In this document: one piece after another, positions 9,869 through 18,573 of the stretch
Layout of the letters: every line of letters starts with the position of its first letter
Numbering within the stretch: the first letter of the stretch is position 1
DNA from: Usitatibacter rugosus
GTDB lineage: Bacteria > Pseudomonadota > Gammaproteobacteria > Burkholderiales > Usitatibacteraceae
Length of the DNA stretch: 64,000 bases
Direction of reading: 5' to 3'
NCBI RefSeq assembly: GCF_013003965.1
Contig: NZ_CP053069.1
Coordinates: 1,953,419 to 2,017,418, forward strand
The notes under the pieces: model-generated
Database searches by the model: none
Told to the model about the DNA's origin: nothing
What the model saw: the letters and a program-made list of their open reading frames with translations, nothing else
Made by a program: the position numbers and the translations under genes

Positions 9869-10618
9869 ATGAAAATCCTCGTGCCAGTGAAGCGCGTGGT
9901 CGATTTCAACGTCAAAGTGCGCGTGAAGTCGGACCAGTCGGGCGTCGAGCTCGCGAACGTGAAGATGTCGATGAATCCCTTCGACGAGATCGCCGTCGAG
10001 GAAGCCCTCAAGATCAAGGAAGCCGGCAAGGCCACGGAAGTGATCGCGGTCTCCGCGGGCGTCACCGCCTGCCAGGAGACGCTGCGCACGGCGATGGCCA
10101 TGGGCGCCGACCGCGGCATCCTCGTCGAGACCGACGTCGAGCTGCAGCCCCTCGCGGTGGCGAAGCTGCTGAAGGCCGTCGTCGACAAGGAAGGCCCGCA
10201 GCTCGTGATCCTCGGCAAGCAGGCGATCGACGACGACGCGAACCAGACCGGCCAGATGCTCGCCGCGCTCCTCGACTGGCCCCAGGCCACGTTCGCGAGC
10301 AAGGTCGAGATCGACGGCACGAAAGCGAAAGTCACGCGCGAGATCGACGGCGGCCTCGAGACGATCGAGATCTCGCTGCCCGCGATCGTGACGACGGATC
10401 TGCGCCTCAACACGCCGCGCTACGCGACGCTGCCCAACATCATGAAGGCGAAGAAGAAGCCGCTCGACACGCTGAAGCCCGACGCGCTCGGCGTGGATGT
10501 GACGCCGCGCCTGAAGACCCTCAAGGTCGCGGAGCCCGGCAAGCGCAAGGCGGGCGTGATGGTGAAGGATGTCGCCGAGCTGGTCGACAAGCTCAAGAAC
10601 GAAGCGAAGGTGATCTGA
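9869..10618 (+). CDS. etfB: Electron transfer flavoprotein beta subunit
   Basis: 249 residues. It begins [20 protein letters not shown], typical of EtfB, and carries the adenine-nucleotide-binding loop region ([23 protein letters not shown]). With EtfA it forms the soluble heterodimer that takes electrons from acyl-CoA dehydrogenases and passes them to ETF-quinone oxidoreductase. The ribosome site GGAGA precedes the ATG. It is the first gene of an operon with etfA, an acyl-CoA dehydrogenase and mntP, downstream of the TATAAT/palindrome regulatory site. One base separates its stop from etfA. Confidence 0.96.
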   Translation: MKILVPVKRVVDFNVKVRVKSDQSGVELANVKMSMNPFDEIAVEEALKIKEAGKATEVIAVSAGVTACQETLRTAMAMGADRGILVETDVELQPLAVAKLLKAVVDKEGPQLVILGKQAIDDDANQTGQMLAALLDWPQATFASKVEIDGTKAKVTREIDGGLETIEISLPAIVTTDLRLNTPRYATLPNIMKAKKKPLDTLKPDALGVDVTPRLKTLKVAEPGKRKAGVMVKDVAELVDKLKNEAKVI

Positions 10619-10619
10619 C

Positions 10620-11546
10620 ATGACCGCACTCGTCATTGCCGAGCACGACAACACGAACGTGCGGGGCGGCACCGCCAACGCGGTCACGGCCGCCACGAAG
10701 ATGGGCGGCGACGTCCATGTCCTCGTCGCCGGATCCAACGCGAAAGCGGCGGCCGATGCGGCCTCGAAGCTCGCCGGCGTGAAGAAGGTGATCCACGTCG
10801 CCGGAGCGCAGTACGACGGGGGGCTCCCCGAGAACTACGCCGCGCTCGTGGTCCCGATGGCCGCGAATTATTCGCACGTGGTGGCATCGGCGTCCGCGTT
10901 CGGCAAGAACCTCATGCCGCGCGTGGCCGCGCTGCTCGACTCCGCGCAGGTCTCGGAGATCATCTCCGTGGAATCGCCGGATACGTTCGTGCGTCCCATC
11001 TATGCGGGCAACGCCTTCGCCACCGTGCAGTCCTCGGACAAGGTGAAGGTGATCACGGTGCGCGCCACCGGCTTCGATGCCGCGGCCGCGACCGGATCCG
11101 CTCCGGTGGAAGAGGGCACGGCCGCCGCCGACAAGGGGCAGTCGAAGGTCCTCTCGCAGGAGCTCACGAAATCCGCGCGTCCCGAGCTGGCCGGCGCCAA
11201 GCGCATCGTCTCCGGCGGGCGCGGGCTCGCCTCCGGCGAGAACTTCAAGATGCTCGATGCGCTTGCCGACAAGCTCGGCGCCGCCATCGGTGCTTCGCGC
11301 GCCGCGGTGGATTCCGGCTACGTACCCAACGACTACCAGGTCGGGCAGACCGGCAAGATCGTCGCCCCCGAGCTCTACATCGCCATCGGCATCTCGGGTG
11401 CGATCCAGCACCTGGCCGGCATGAAGGACAGCAAGGTGATCGTGGCGATCAACAAGGACCCCGAGGCGCCGATCTTCCAGGTGGCCGACTATGGTCTCGT
11501 CGGTGACTTGTTCCAGATCGTCCCCGAGTTGACTCAAAAACTATAA
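10620..11546 (+). CDS. etfA: Electron transfer flavoprotein alpha subunit
   Basis: 308 residues. An N-terminal alpha/beta domain is followed by the conserved C-terminal FAD domain: [53 protein letters not shown] and [21 protein letters not shown]. It binds the FAD of the ETF heterodimer. The start is one base after etfB. A long imperfect hairpin separates it from the acyl-CoA dehydrogenase gene downstream. Confidence 0.96.
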   Translation: MTALVIAEHDNTNVRGGTANAVTAATKMGGDVHVLVAGSNAKAAADAASKLAGVKKVIHVAGAQYDGGLPENYAALVVPMAANYSHVVASASAFGKNLMPRVAALLDSAQVSEIISVESPDTFVRPIYAGNAFATVQSSDKVKVITVRATGFDAAAATGSAPVEEGTAAADKGQSKVLSQELTKSARPELAGAKRIVSGGRGLASGENFKMLDALADKLGAAIGASRAAVDSGYVPNDYQVGQTGKIVAPELYIAIGISGAIQHLAGMKDSKVIVAINKDPEAPIFQVADYGLVGDLFQIVPELTQKL

Positions 11547-11552
11547 GTCAAA

Positions 11553-11679
11553 GGCGAAAGGCGTCCTCCGCAGATAAACACAGATAAACGCAGATGAAAA
11601 ATCTTGAGGGATTTCACCTTCCAAGGTTTTGAAGTTATCTGCGTTTATCCGTGTTTATCTGCGGAGGGCGCCTTTCGCC
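11553..11679. repeat. 127-bp inverted-repeat (MITE-like) element between etfA and acyl-CoA dehydrogenase
   Basis: Two 43-nt arms (11553-11595 and 11637-11679) are reverse complements apart from two positions. They enclose about 41 nt. The arms contain tandem CAGATAAACA/CAGATAAACG units and end in GGCGAAAGGCG. Transcribed from etfB it would fold into a very long hairpin inside the operon mRNA. There is no ORF inside and no T-run after it, so it looks like a small mobile or repeat element rather than a simple terminator. Confidence 0.8.
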
Positions 11680-11701
11680 GTAACCCCAGCGGAGCGTAGA
11701 A

Positions 11702-13498
11702 ATGGCTGAGTACATCGCACCCATCAAGGACATGCAGTTCGTCCTCAAGCACGTGGTCGGCCTGGACCAGGTCAACACGCTCCCGGGCCACGAGGAGATC
11801 ACGGAGGACGTGGTCGATGCGATCCTCGAGGAAGCGAGCAAGCTGGCCCACGAGGTGCTCTCGCCGCTCAACATCACGGGCGACAAGAATCCGTCCAAGT
11901 GGAAGGACGGCGTCGTTACCACGCCGCCGGGCTTCAAGGACGCGTACTGGCAGTACGTGAACTCGGGCTGGGGCAACATCCTCTCGCCGGCCAAGTACGG
12001 CGGGCAGGAGCTGCCGCACATGATCGCAACGCCCGTCGAGGAGATGTGGGGCTCGGCGAACCTCGCGTTCAAGCTCTGCCCGATGCTGACCCAGGGCGCG
12101 ATCGAGGCCATCGCCCACGTCGGGCCCGACGCGCTGCGCGAGAAATTCCTGCCCAACATGATCTCGGGCAAGTGGACCGGCACGATGAACCTCACCGAGC
12201 CGCAGGCGGGGAGCGACCTTTCGCTCGTGCGCACGAAAGCCACGCCGCAGTCCGATGGCACGTTCCGGTTGAAGGGCCAGAAGATCTTCATCACGTACGG
12301 CGAGCACGACTACACGGAGAACATCATCCACCTCGTGCTGGCGCGCATCGATGGCGCTCCCGAGGGCGTGAAGGGCATCTCGCTCTTCGTGGTGCCGAAG
12401 TTCAACGTGAAGCCCGACGGCTCGCTCGGCGATCGCAACGACGTGAAGTGCGTCTCCATCGAGCACAAGCTGGGCATCCACGCGAGCCCGACGGCCGTGA
12501 TGGCCTACGGCGAGAAGGACGGCGCCACGGGCTACCTCGTGGGCGAAGCGAATCGCGGGCTCGAGTACATGTTCATCATGATGAACGCCGCGCGTCTTTC
12601 GGTCGGGCTCGAAGGTGTTGCGATCGCGGAGCGCGCCTACCAGCGGGCTCTCGCCTGGTCGCGCGAGCGGCTGCAGGGCAAGCCCGTCGGCGTGAAGGGC
12701 GCCACCACCGCGCCCATCGTCCAGCATCCGGACGTGAAGCGCATGCTCCTCACGATGAAGTCGATCACCGAGGCCTCGCGTGCGCTCGCTTACTGGACCT
12801 CGGCCATCCTCGATCGCGCCCGCGAGCATCCGGATGAAGAGGAACGCCGCCGCAGCCAGGCGATGGTGGATTTCCTCATCCCGATCGTGAAGGGCTGGTC
12901 GACGGAAAACGGCATCGACGTCGCCTCGCTCGGCATCCAGGTGCACGGCGGCATGGGCTTCATCGAGGAGACGGGCGCCGCGCAGCACTTGCGCGACGCG
13001 CGCATCACCACGATCTACGAAGGCACCACGGGCATCCAGGCCAACGACCTCGTCGGCCGCAAGATCGGACGCGAGGAAGGCCGCACGGCGCTCGTCGTGC
13101 TCGCGGAAGTCGACAAGGTCGCCGCACAGCTTTCCGGCGAGGGCGACCCCACGCTGAAGGACATCGGCATGGCGCTCGCCACCGCGGCCGCGAAGGCCCG
13201 CGAAACGGTGCAGTGGATCTCACGCAACTTCGCCACCAACGCACCGGCCGTGGCTGCCGGCTCCACCTACGTGCTGAAGCTCCTGGGCATCACGTTCGGC
13301 GGCTGGATGCTCGCCCGCTCGGCGCAGATCGCCACGAAGCAGCTCGCGGCGGGCGAGGGCGATGCGTCTTACCTCAAGGGCAAGGTGCTCACGGCTCGCT
13401 TCTTTGCCGACCACATCCTGTCGCAGGTTCCCGCGCTCGCGATCGCGGCCACGAAGGGTGGCGAGAGCGTGCTCGCGGTGGAAGAGTCCTTCCTCTGA
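11702..13498 (+). CDS. Acyl-CoA dehydrogenase (about 600-residue type with C-terminal extension)
   Basis: 598 residues. An acyl-CoA dehydrogenase N-terminal domain leads into the flavin/substrate region (GTMNLTEPQAGSDLSLVRTKA; GQKIFITYGEHDYTENIIHLVLARI) and the C-terminal helical domain with the base-containing region GGMGFIEETGAAQHLRDARITTIYEGTTGIQ. A roughly 120-residue C-terminal extension follows, as in DmdC/FadE-like long forms. It oxidises an acyl-CoA at C2-C3 and passes electrons to the ETF encoded upstream. Chain length is not predictable by eye. The ATG has GGAG upstream (CAGCGGAGCGTAGAA). Its stop overlaps the proposed CTG start of mntP (CTGA). Confidence 0.92.
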   Translation: MAEYIAPIKDMQFVLKHVVGLDQVNTLPGHEEITEDVVDAILEEASKLAHEVLSPLNITGDKNPSKWKDGVVTTPPGFKDAYWQYVNSGWGNILSPAKYGGQELPHMIATPVEEMWGSANLAFKLCPMLTQGAIEAIAHVGPDALREKFLPNMISGKWTGTMNLTEPQAGSDLSLVRTKATPQSDGTFRLKGQKIFITYGEHDYTENIIHLVLARIDGAPEGVKGISLFVVPKFNVKPDGSLGDRNDVKCVSIEHKLGIHASPTAVMAYGEKDGATGYLVGEANRGLEYMFIMMNAARLSVGLEGVAIAERAYQRALAWSRERLQGKPVGVKGATTAPIVQHPDVKRMLLTMKSITEASRALAYWTSAILDRAREHPDEEERRRSQAMVDFLIPIVKGWSTENGIDVASLGIQVHGGMGFIEETGAAQHLRDARITTIYEGTTGIQANDLVGRKIGREEGRTALVVLAEVDKVAAQLSGEGDPTLKDIGMALATAAAKARETVQWISRNFATNAPAVAAGSTYVLKLLGITFGGWMLARSAQIATKQLAAGEGDASYLKGKVLTARFFADHILSQVPALAIAATKGGESVLAVEESFL

Positions 13499-14076
13499 GC
13501 GGGTTCCCGACCCTGATCGTCACCGCGTTCGCGGTGGCGATGGATGCCGTGGCGGTCTCGATTTCCAGCGGCATGACGCGCGGAGCGAAGGCTTCGTGGC
13601 GCGATGCGTTCGCGATGGGCGCCGTGTTCGGCGCGTTCCAGGCGATCATGCCCGCGCTCGGCTACCTCGGCGGGGCTTACTTCCGCGATGCCATCGAGGC
13701 CTGGGACCACTGGCTCGCCTTCGGGCTGCTGCTCGCGGTCGGCGGCCACATGATCTGGGAAGCTTTGCACGACGATCCCAATGAAACAGAGGCGAACCCC
13801 GCGAATCCCTTCGCGTGGCGCCGCCTCCTGGTGCTGGGTGTAGCAACGAGCCTCGATGCTGCGGCCGTTGGTCTTACCTTGGCGCTGGTGGATCTACCGA
13901 TGCTCGCTTCCGTGCTGATCATCGGCGCGGTGACGTTCGCGCTCTGCGTCCCCGCGGTGCGCCTCGGCAGCCGGCTCGGTGAACGGGTCGCTCACCGCGC
14001 CGAGCTGCTGGGGGGCCTCGTGCTGGTGCTCATCGGGACCAAGATCCTGGTCGAGCACCTTTCGGGCGCTGCCTAG
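13495..14076 (+). CDS. mntP: Manganese efflux pump MntP, probable CTG start
   Basis: About 193 residues (E. coli MntP has 188). It has six hydrophobic segments, with the paired family motifs AVAMDAVAVSISSGM (TM1) and GVATSLDAAAVGLTLAL (TM4), whose aspartates carry Mn2+ through the membrane, and EA.DHWLAFGLLLAVGGHMIWEA between them. No ATG, GTG or TTG sits before TM1: the first GTG (13534) would remove half of it. CTG at 13495 overlaps the acyl-CoA dehydrogenase stop as CTGA and has GGAAG about ten bases upstream, so I use it; CTG 13513 is an alternative. No Mn riboswitch is seen, and expression would follow the ETF operon. Why a Mn exporter sits here is unclear. Confidence 0.85.
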   Translation: MSGFPTLIVTAFAVAMDAVAVSISSGMTRGAKASWRDAFAMGAVFGAFQAIMPALGYLGGAYFRDAIEAWDHWLAFGLLLAVGGHMIWEALHDDPNETEANPANPFAWRRLLVLGVATSLDAAAVGLTLALVDLPMLASVLIIGAVTFALCVPAVRLGSRLGERVAHRAELLGGLVLVLIGTKILVEHLSGAA

Positions 14077-14077
14077 G

Positions 14078-14539
14078 TCAGGTCCCGCCGCCCGGCGACT
14101 GGTCGGTCAGGTACTCCGGAGCCAGGCCCGCGCGGATGTCGACCGGCGCGGTGCGGATCGCAACTTCCTCGCGGCTGTTCTCGCCGGAGCGGCGCGAGAC
14201 GCTGCGCGGGATCTCGATCACGGGCGTCACGATGCGATACGGATCGGTGGACGTCACCACGGTCGATCCCTGGGCCAGGACGTACGGATTCCCGCTGGCG
14301 TCGGCCACGATGATCGGCGCATCCGTCACGACGACCACTTCTTCGCCCGGCAGCAGCACCGGCGTTTCGGCGATCACGGCGATCGGTGCGGTCGGAGCCA
14401 CGATCACGGTGTCCTGCGAGATCGTCGTCGTCGTACCGTCATCGACCGGCTCGATCAACTGCGCACTCGCGAACCCCGCGACCGTGAAGCCCACGACGGG
14501 CACGAGTACCGCGATTCCTCTCTTGAGATTCATGTTCAT
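14078..14539 (-). CDS. Small secreted protein of unknown function
   Basis: 153 residues. A signal peptide (MNMNLKRGIAVLVPVVGFTVAGFASA) precedes a mature chain rich in Val, Thr and Pro, with repeated short strands such as DTVIVAPTAPIAVIAETPVLLPGEEVVVVTDAP (given here only as a composition cue). No catalytic motif is visible. AGGAGA sits five bases before the ATG. It ends one base from the mntP stop, tail to tail, and is divergent from the PQQ-dehydrogenase gene across about 205 bases in which I see no clear promoter. It is exported, probably periplasmic, and its function is unknown. Confidence 0.65.
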   Translation of the reverse strand: MNMNLKRGIAVLVPVVGFTVAGFASAQLIEPVDDGTTTTISQDTVIVAPTAPIAVIAETPVLLPGEEVVVVTDAPIIVADASGNPYVLAQGSTVVTSTDPYRIVTPVIEIPRSVSRRSGENSREEVAIRTAPVDIRAGLAPEYLTDQSPGGGT

Positions 14540-14744
14540 TGCGTCTCCTATCAACGACAGAAAGATGGAACGCGATCGTCGCGTCCTGAAGGTGGGACGT
14601 GCGCATCGCGGACGCGTTCCGCGGCGACGCCTTCCCCTCCGACGGCCATCCTCGGGAACTCGGGTAGGACTTGGCCGACGGACAAGGGACGCCGCGAAAG
14701 CGATCCTGTGCGTTGCCGTCGAACGACATCTCCTAGGAAAACCC

Positions 14745-15947
14745 ATGCGCCTACTTGCCCTCTCCGCCGCACCCCTTTTCGCGGCGGCCTTCGCCGCGCA
14801 CGCCGCCTGCGAAAAGCCGCTCGAGACCCGCCCGGTAAATGCCGAGGGCCAGCAGCCCGCGTTTCTTGACCAGACGCGCGCGTGCGAATCGAAGTCGGCG
14901 GTGAAGCTCGACGTGGTGGTCCTCGCGAAAGGCCTCGCGAACCCCTGGGCGGTCGAGCCGCTGCCCAATGGCGATCTCCTCATCACGGAAAAGCCCGGGC
15001 GGCTTCGCATCGTGAGCGCGCGCGGGCAGCTTGGTGAGCCGATCGAAGGCGTCCCGACCGTGGATGCGGCCGGGCAGGGCGGCCTGCTCGACGTGGCGCT
15101 GTCCCCGGGCTTCGCCAAGGACCGCACGATCTACTTCTCCTTCTCCGAGCCGCGGCAGGGCGGCAACGCCACCAGCGTCGGGCGCGGCGTGCTCTCCACC
15201 GATCACAAGAAGCTCGAGAACGTGAAGGTGATCTTCCAGGCCCTGCCGACGTACAAGGGCGACAAGCATTTCGGATCGCGCCTCGCCTTCGGCCCGGACG
15301 GCATGCTCTACCTCACGCTGGGCGAGCGCTCCGACACGCCGATGCGCAAGCTCGCGCAGCAGCTCGACAACCACATGGGCAAGGTGCTTCGCTTGAAGCC
15401 CGACGGAACGGCCGCCGACGGCAACCCGTTCGCCACGCAGGCCGGCGCGAAGCCGGAGATCTGGACCTACGGACACCGCAACGTCCAGGCCTCGGCGTTC
15501 GACATGCTGGGGCGCCTCTGGGTCGTCGAGCACGGCACGCAGGGCGGCGACGAGGTGAACCTCATCCAGAAGGGCAAGAACTACGGCTGGGCCGTGCAGG
15601 CCTACGGCGAGGAATACTCCGGCAAGCCCATCGACGGCGCGCTCACGGTCCGCGACGGGATGGAGCAGCCCGTGTACTACTGGGATCCGGTGATCGCCCC
15701 TTCGGGTGCGCAGTTCTACTCGGGCAAGCTGCACGCGGCGTGGAAGGGCAACCTCTTCGTCGGCAGCCTGAAGGACAAGTACCTCGTGCGCCTCGTGCTG
15801 CAGAACGACCGCGTGACCGGCGAGGAGCACCTGCTCGCCGATCGCGGCCAGCGCATCCGCGACGTGCGCGAGGGCCACGACGGCGCCCTCTACATCGTCA
15901 CCGACGAGAAGAACGGCGAGCTCTGGAAGGTCACGCCCAAGAAATAG
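14745..15947 (+). CDS. PQQ-dependent sugar dehydrogenase family protein (soluble aldose dehydrogenase type)
   Basis: 400 residues with a signal peptide (MRLLALSAAPLFAAAFAAHA). The mature part is a GSDH/YliI-type six-bladed propeller: LANPWAVEPLPNGDLLITEKPGRL, GQGGLLDVALSPGF, GSRLAFGPDGMLYLTLGER, GHRNVQASAFD, VVEHGTQGGDEVNLIQKGKNYGW and IAPSGAQFYSG are the expected landmarks. It is a periplasmic enzyme that should oxidise aldoses using PQQ. Whether PQQ is made or only taken up cannot be seen here. It stands alone, convergent with the efflux operon; a palindrome in the 26-base gap may terminate both. Confidence 0.88.
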   Translation: MRLLALSAAPLFAAAFAAHAACEKPLETRPVNAEGQQPAFLDQTRACESKSAVKLDVVVLAKGLANPWAVEPLPNGDLLITEKPGRLRIVSARGQLGEPIEGVPTVDAAGQGGLLDVALSPGFAKDRTIYFSFSEPRQGGNATSVGRGVLSTDHKKLENVKVIFQALPTYKGDKHFGSRLAFGPDGMLYLTLGERSDTPMRKLAQQLDNHMGKVLRLKPDGTAADGNPFATQAGAKPEIWTYGHRNVQASAFDMLGRLWVVEHGTQGGDEVNLIQKGKNYGWAVQAYGEEYSGKPIDGALTVRDGMEQPVYYWDPVIAPSGAQFYSGKLHAAWKGNLFVGSLKDKYLVRLVLQNDRVTGEEHLLADRGQRIRDVREGHDGALYIVTDEKNGELWKVTPKK

Positions 15948-15948
15948 C

Positions 15949-15969
15949 AATTAGGGTCAGACCCTAATT
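15949..15969. terminator. Perfect 21-nt palindrome between convergent genes
   Basis: Arms AATTAGGGTC and GACCCTAATT surround a single central A. The element lies between the stops of the PQQ-dehydrogenase (+) and the outer-membrane factor (-), with T-rich flanks on both sides, so it may act as a weak bidirectional terminator. The arm is shared with the in-frame insert at 20274-20329 (AAATTAGGGTCAG core), which makes it a member of a dispersed palindrome family. Confidence 0.6.
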
Positions 15970-15973
15970 CTTT

Positions 15974-17392
15974 CTAGTTCCTCTCCCAGCCGCCGCCCAG
16001 CGACTTCGCGAGCGCCGCCGAGGCTGCGAGTCGTTGGCCCTGCAACTGCGTGGCGAGGCGCTCGGTGTTGAGCAGGAACTGCTGCGCGGTGATGACTTCG
16101 AGGTAGGTGGCGGCGCCGCCTTCGTAGCGGGTGTTGGCCATGTCCAGCACGCGCGCGGCGCTCACGGTAGCCGCAGTCGCTTGTCCATGTGCCCGCTCGA
16201 GTGCCGAGAGGCCGGTGATGCCGTCCTGCACTTCCTGCATGGCGTTCAGGACCACGCGGCGATAGATGGCGAGCTCGGCTTCGTAGCCCGCCTCCGTGAA
16301 CGCGATGTTGCCTTGGATGCGCCCGCCGTCGAAGATCGGCTGCACCAGCGAGGCGCCGATCGACCAGACGAGGCTGGGCGCGTCGAAGAGCGTGGAGAGG
16401 TCGCGGCTCTCGGCGCCGTAGAAGCCGGCGATCACGATGCTGGGATAGAGCGCGGCGCGCGCGACGCCGATCTGCGCATTGGCCGCGGCCATCGCGCGTT
16501 CGGCCGCCGCGACGTCGGGCCGGCGCTCGAGGATGTCGGACGGCACGCCTACGGGGAAGACGGGCGGAGCGACCAGGGCCCTCGACCGCGGCGCCATCTC
16601 GAAGACGGGGGCCGGCGTCCCGGTGAGCGTGGCGATCGCGTTCTGCAATTGCGAGCGCTGCCGGCGCAGCAGCTCCACCTGCGTGAGCGTGTTGTCGATC
16701 AGGGCCTGCTGCTGCGCGACGTCGATGCCGGAGGCGGCGCCCAGGTCGTGGCGCGCGGTCACGAGCTCGAGAGCGCGGCGCTGGATGGCGATGGCGCGCG
16801 CGAGCACGTCCAGCTCCGCGTCCACCTGGCGCAGCCCGAAGTACGCGACCGCGAGATCCGCCGTGAGCAGCAACCGCACGTTCTCGAAATCCGCGGCCGA
16901 TCGCTCCGCGGTCGCTTGTGCGCCCTCGACCGACCGGCGCACGCGCCCCGCGAGATCCAGCTCGTAGCTCGTCGTGAGCGAGAGCACGAAGTCGTTCTGC
17001 ACCGTCGAGAAGTTCGGCGAGTTGTAGTTGCTGAGCGGGCGGTTCTCGGTGCCGCGGGCCCGCGTGTCGCGATTGAAGAGCGAGAGCTGCGGAAAGAGGC
17101 TCGCCGAAGCGATGGAGAGCGACGCCCGGGCCTGCGCCCAGCGCGCCGAGGCGAGGGCGAGCGTGGGGTTGTGGGCGAGGGCGCGGGCTTCGAGCGCGTC
17201 CAGCTCCGGATCGCCGAAGGCCTTCCACCACTCACCCTTGGGGAGCGCGTCGCTGGGCCGGGCCTCGCGCCACGGTGCTTCCACCTTCCATGCGGTGGGC
17301 GTGTCGACCGCGGGACGCACGTAGTCCGGGCCGGCGGCACAACCCGCGACGAGCACGACCGCGAGCGCGGCCAGGGATCGGCGAGCGCGCAT
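15974..17392 (-). CDS. Outer-membrane efflux lipoprotein (OprM/NodT family)
   Basis: 472 residues. A lipoprotein signal (MRARRSLAALAVVLVAGCAAGPDYVRP, lipobox LVAGC) precedes two outer-membrane-factor repeats. Landmarks are the WWKAFGDPELDALEARALAHNPTL segment, SYELDLAGRVRRSVEGAQA, DILERRPDVAAAERAMAAANAQIGVARAALYPSI and VVLNAMQEVQDGI. By family it is the trimeric TolC-like exit duct of an RND pump. It is the third gene of the permease-adaptor-duct operon, two bases after the adaptor stop, and ends next to the 15949 palindrome. Confidence 0.93.
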   Translation of the reverse strand: MRARRSLAALAVVLVAGCAAGPDYVRPAVDTPTAWKVEAPWREARPSDALPKGEWWKAFGDPELDALEARALAHNPTLALASARWAQARASLSIASASLFPQLSLFNRDTRARGTENRPLSNYNSPNFSTVQNDFVLSLTTSYELDLAGRVRRSVEGAQATAERSAADFENVRLLLTADLAVAYFGLRQVDAELDVLARAIAIQRRALELVTARHDLGAASGIDVAQQQALIDNTLTQVELLRRQRSQLQNAIATLTGTPAPVFEMAPRSRALVAPPVFPVGVPSDILERRPDVAAAERAMAAANAQIGVARAALYPSIVIAGFYGAESRDLSTLFDAPSLVWSIGASLVQPIFDGGRIQGNIAFTEAGYEAELAIYRRVVLNAMQEVQDGITGLSALERAHGQATAATVSAARVLDMANTRYEGGAATYLEVITAQQFLLNTERLATQLQGQRLAASAALAKSLGGGWERN

Positions 17393-17394
17393 CG

Positions 17395-18573
17395 TCAGGC
17401 TTTCTTCTCGCCTTTGCCGGTCTTGTCGCCCTTGTCGGTCTTCTCGGCGTCCTTCGCGACGGTCACGACGTCGCCGTCGGCGAGCGCATCGGGCGGGTTC
17501 AGGACCAGCTCCTCGGAGCCCGCGAGCCCGTCGGTGACCTCGACGCTCTGGCCGTAGTTGCGCCCCAGCTTCACCGGCAGCAGGCGCACCTTGCCGCCCG
17601 CGCCGACGGAGGCGACCCGCACGCCGTCGCCGCGCACGATCAGCGCATTGGTCGAGATGACGATGTCGCGGCTCGCCTGCAGCGGCAGCGACACTTGCAC
17701 GTACGCGCCCGGCATCAGCACGCCGCCCTTGTTCGGCAGCGCGATCTCCACCTGCATGGTGCGCGTGGTCGCATCGATGGAGCCGGCGGTGCGCGCCACG
17801 ATGCCCTCGAAGCTCTGGCCGCGCATCTCCGGCTGCATGATGCCGACCTTCTGTCCCGGCTTCACGAGGTTGGCGTACGACTGGGGCACGTTCACGTACA
17901 CGCGGAGCGAATCGGCCTGCGTGAGGATGAAGAGGGGTTTTCCGGAGCCGCCGTCGATGAGGTCGCCGACGTCGACATTGCGCCGCGTCACGAGCCCGGC
18001 GAAGGGAGCGACGACGCGCTTGAAGCCCTCGAGCTGGCGCAGCCGCTCGACGTTCGCGCTCGCCGCGTTGAGGTTGGCCTGCGCCTGCGCATAGCCGGAG
18101 CGCTTCTCGTCCAGCTCCTGCTGCGCCACGACGTCCTTTGCGCGCAAAGCCTCCCATCGATCCACGGTGCTCTTGGCGAGCCCGAGGCTCGCGACGGCCT
18201 GCTCGCGCGCGGCCATCGCCTGCGAGAGCTGCTGGTCGATCTCGGGGCTCTCGATCTCCGCGAGGAGGTCGCCCTTCTCGACGAGGCTGCCGATGTCCTT
18301 GGTCCAGCGCTTGAGGTAGCCGCTCGCCCGCGACGAGATCGGCGCCTGGGTCGCGCCCTGCAGCGAGCCGGGAAGGAGCACGGTCTCGCCCCCCGCGCCA
18401 ACGGTGGCTCGCGCCGTCTTCACGTAGAGCTTGGCGTAGTCCGCCGTCCCCGCTTCGAGGGCCTTGGCGTTGGTGTGCCGCATCAGGACCGTGCGGCCGG
18501 CCCCGAGGGCCAGCAGCACCAGCACGACGATCGCGACGATCTTCGCTCGTCGAATCGTGGTTCGTTCAGTCAT
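17395..18573 (-). CDS. RND efflux periplasmic adaptor (membrane fusion protein)
   Basis: 392 residues. An N-terminal membrane anchor or signal (IVAIVVLVLLALGAG) is followed by a barrel-sandwich/lipoyl half (ISSRASGYLKRWTKDIGSLVEKGDLLAEIESPEI), a helical hairpin rich in Ala, Glu and Gln, the second lipoyl half (VVAPFAGLVTRRNVDVGDLI) and a beta-barrel domain (IALPNKGGVLMPGAYVQVSLPL). The C-terminus is a lysine-rich tail (DKTGKGEKKA). It links the permease and the outer-membrane duct. It overlaps the permease gene by 8 bases. Confidence 0.93.
   Translation of the reverse strand: MTERTTIRRAKIVAIVVLVLLALGAGRTVLMRHTNAKALEAGTADYAKLYVKTARATVGAGGETVLLPGSLQGATQAPISSRASGYLKRWTKDIGSLVEKGDLLAEIESPEIDQQLSQAMAAREQAVASLGLAKSTVDRWEALRAKDVVAQQELDEKRSGYAQAQANLNAASANVERLRQLEGFKRVVAPFAGLVTRRNVDVGDLIDGGSGKPLFILTQADSLRVYVNVPQSYANLVKPGQKVGIMQPEMRGQSFEGIVARTAGSIDATTRTMQVEIALPNKGGVLMPGAYVQVSLPLQASRDIVISTNALIVRGDGVRVASVGAGGKVRLLPVKLGRNYGQSVEVTDGLAGSEELVLNPPDALADGDVVTVAKDAEKTDKGDKTGKGEKKA

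Noticed and set aside
11553-11679. Classical Rho-independent terminator after etfA
   Set aside because: The arms are far too long, the loop is 41 nt and there is no T-run; it looks like a repeat element.
14136-14744. N-terminal extension of the PQQ-type dehydrogenase
   Set aside because: The extension is antisense to the small secreted protein; a signal peptide begins at 14745.
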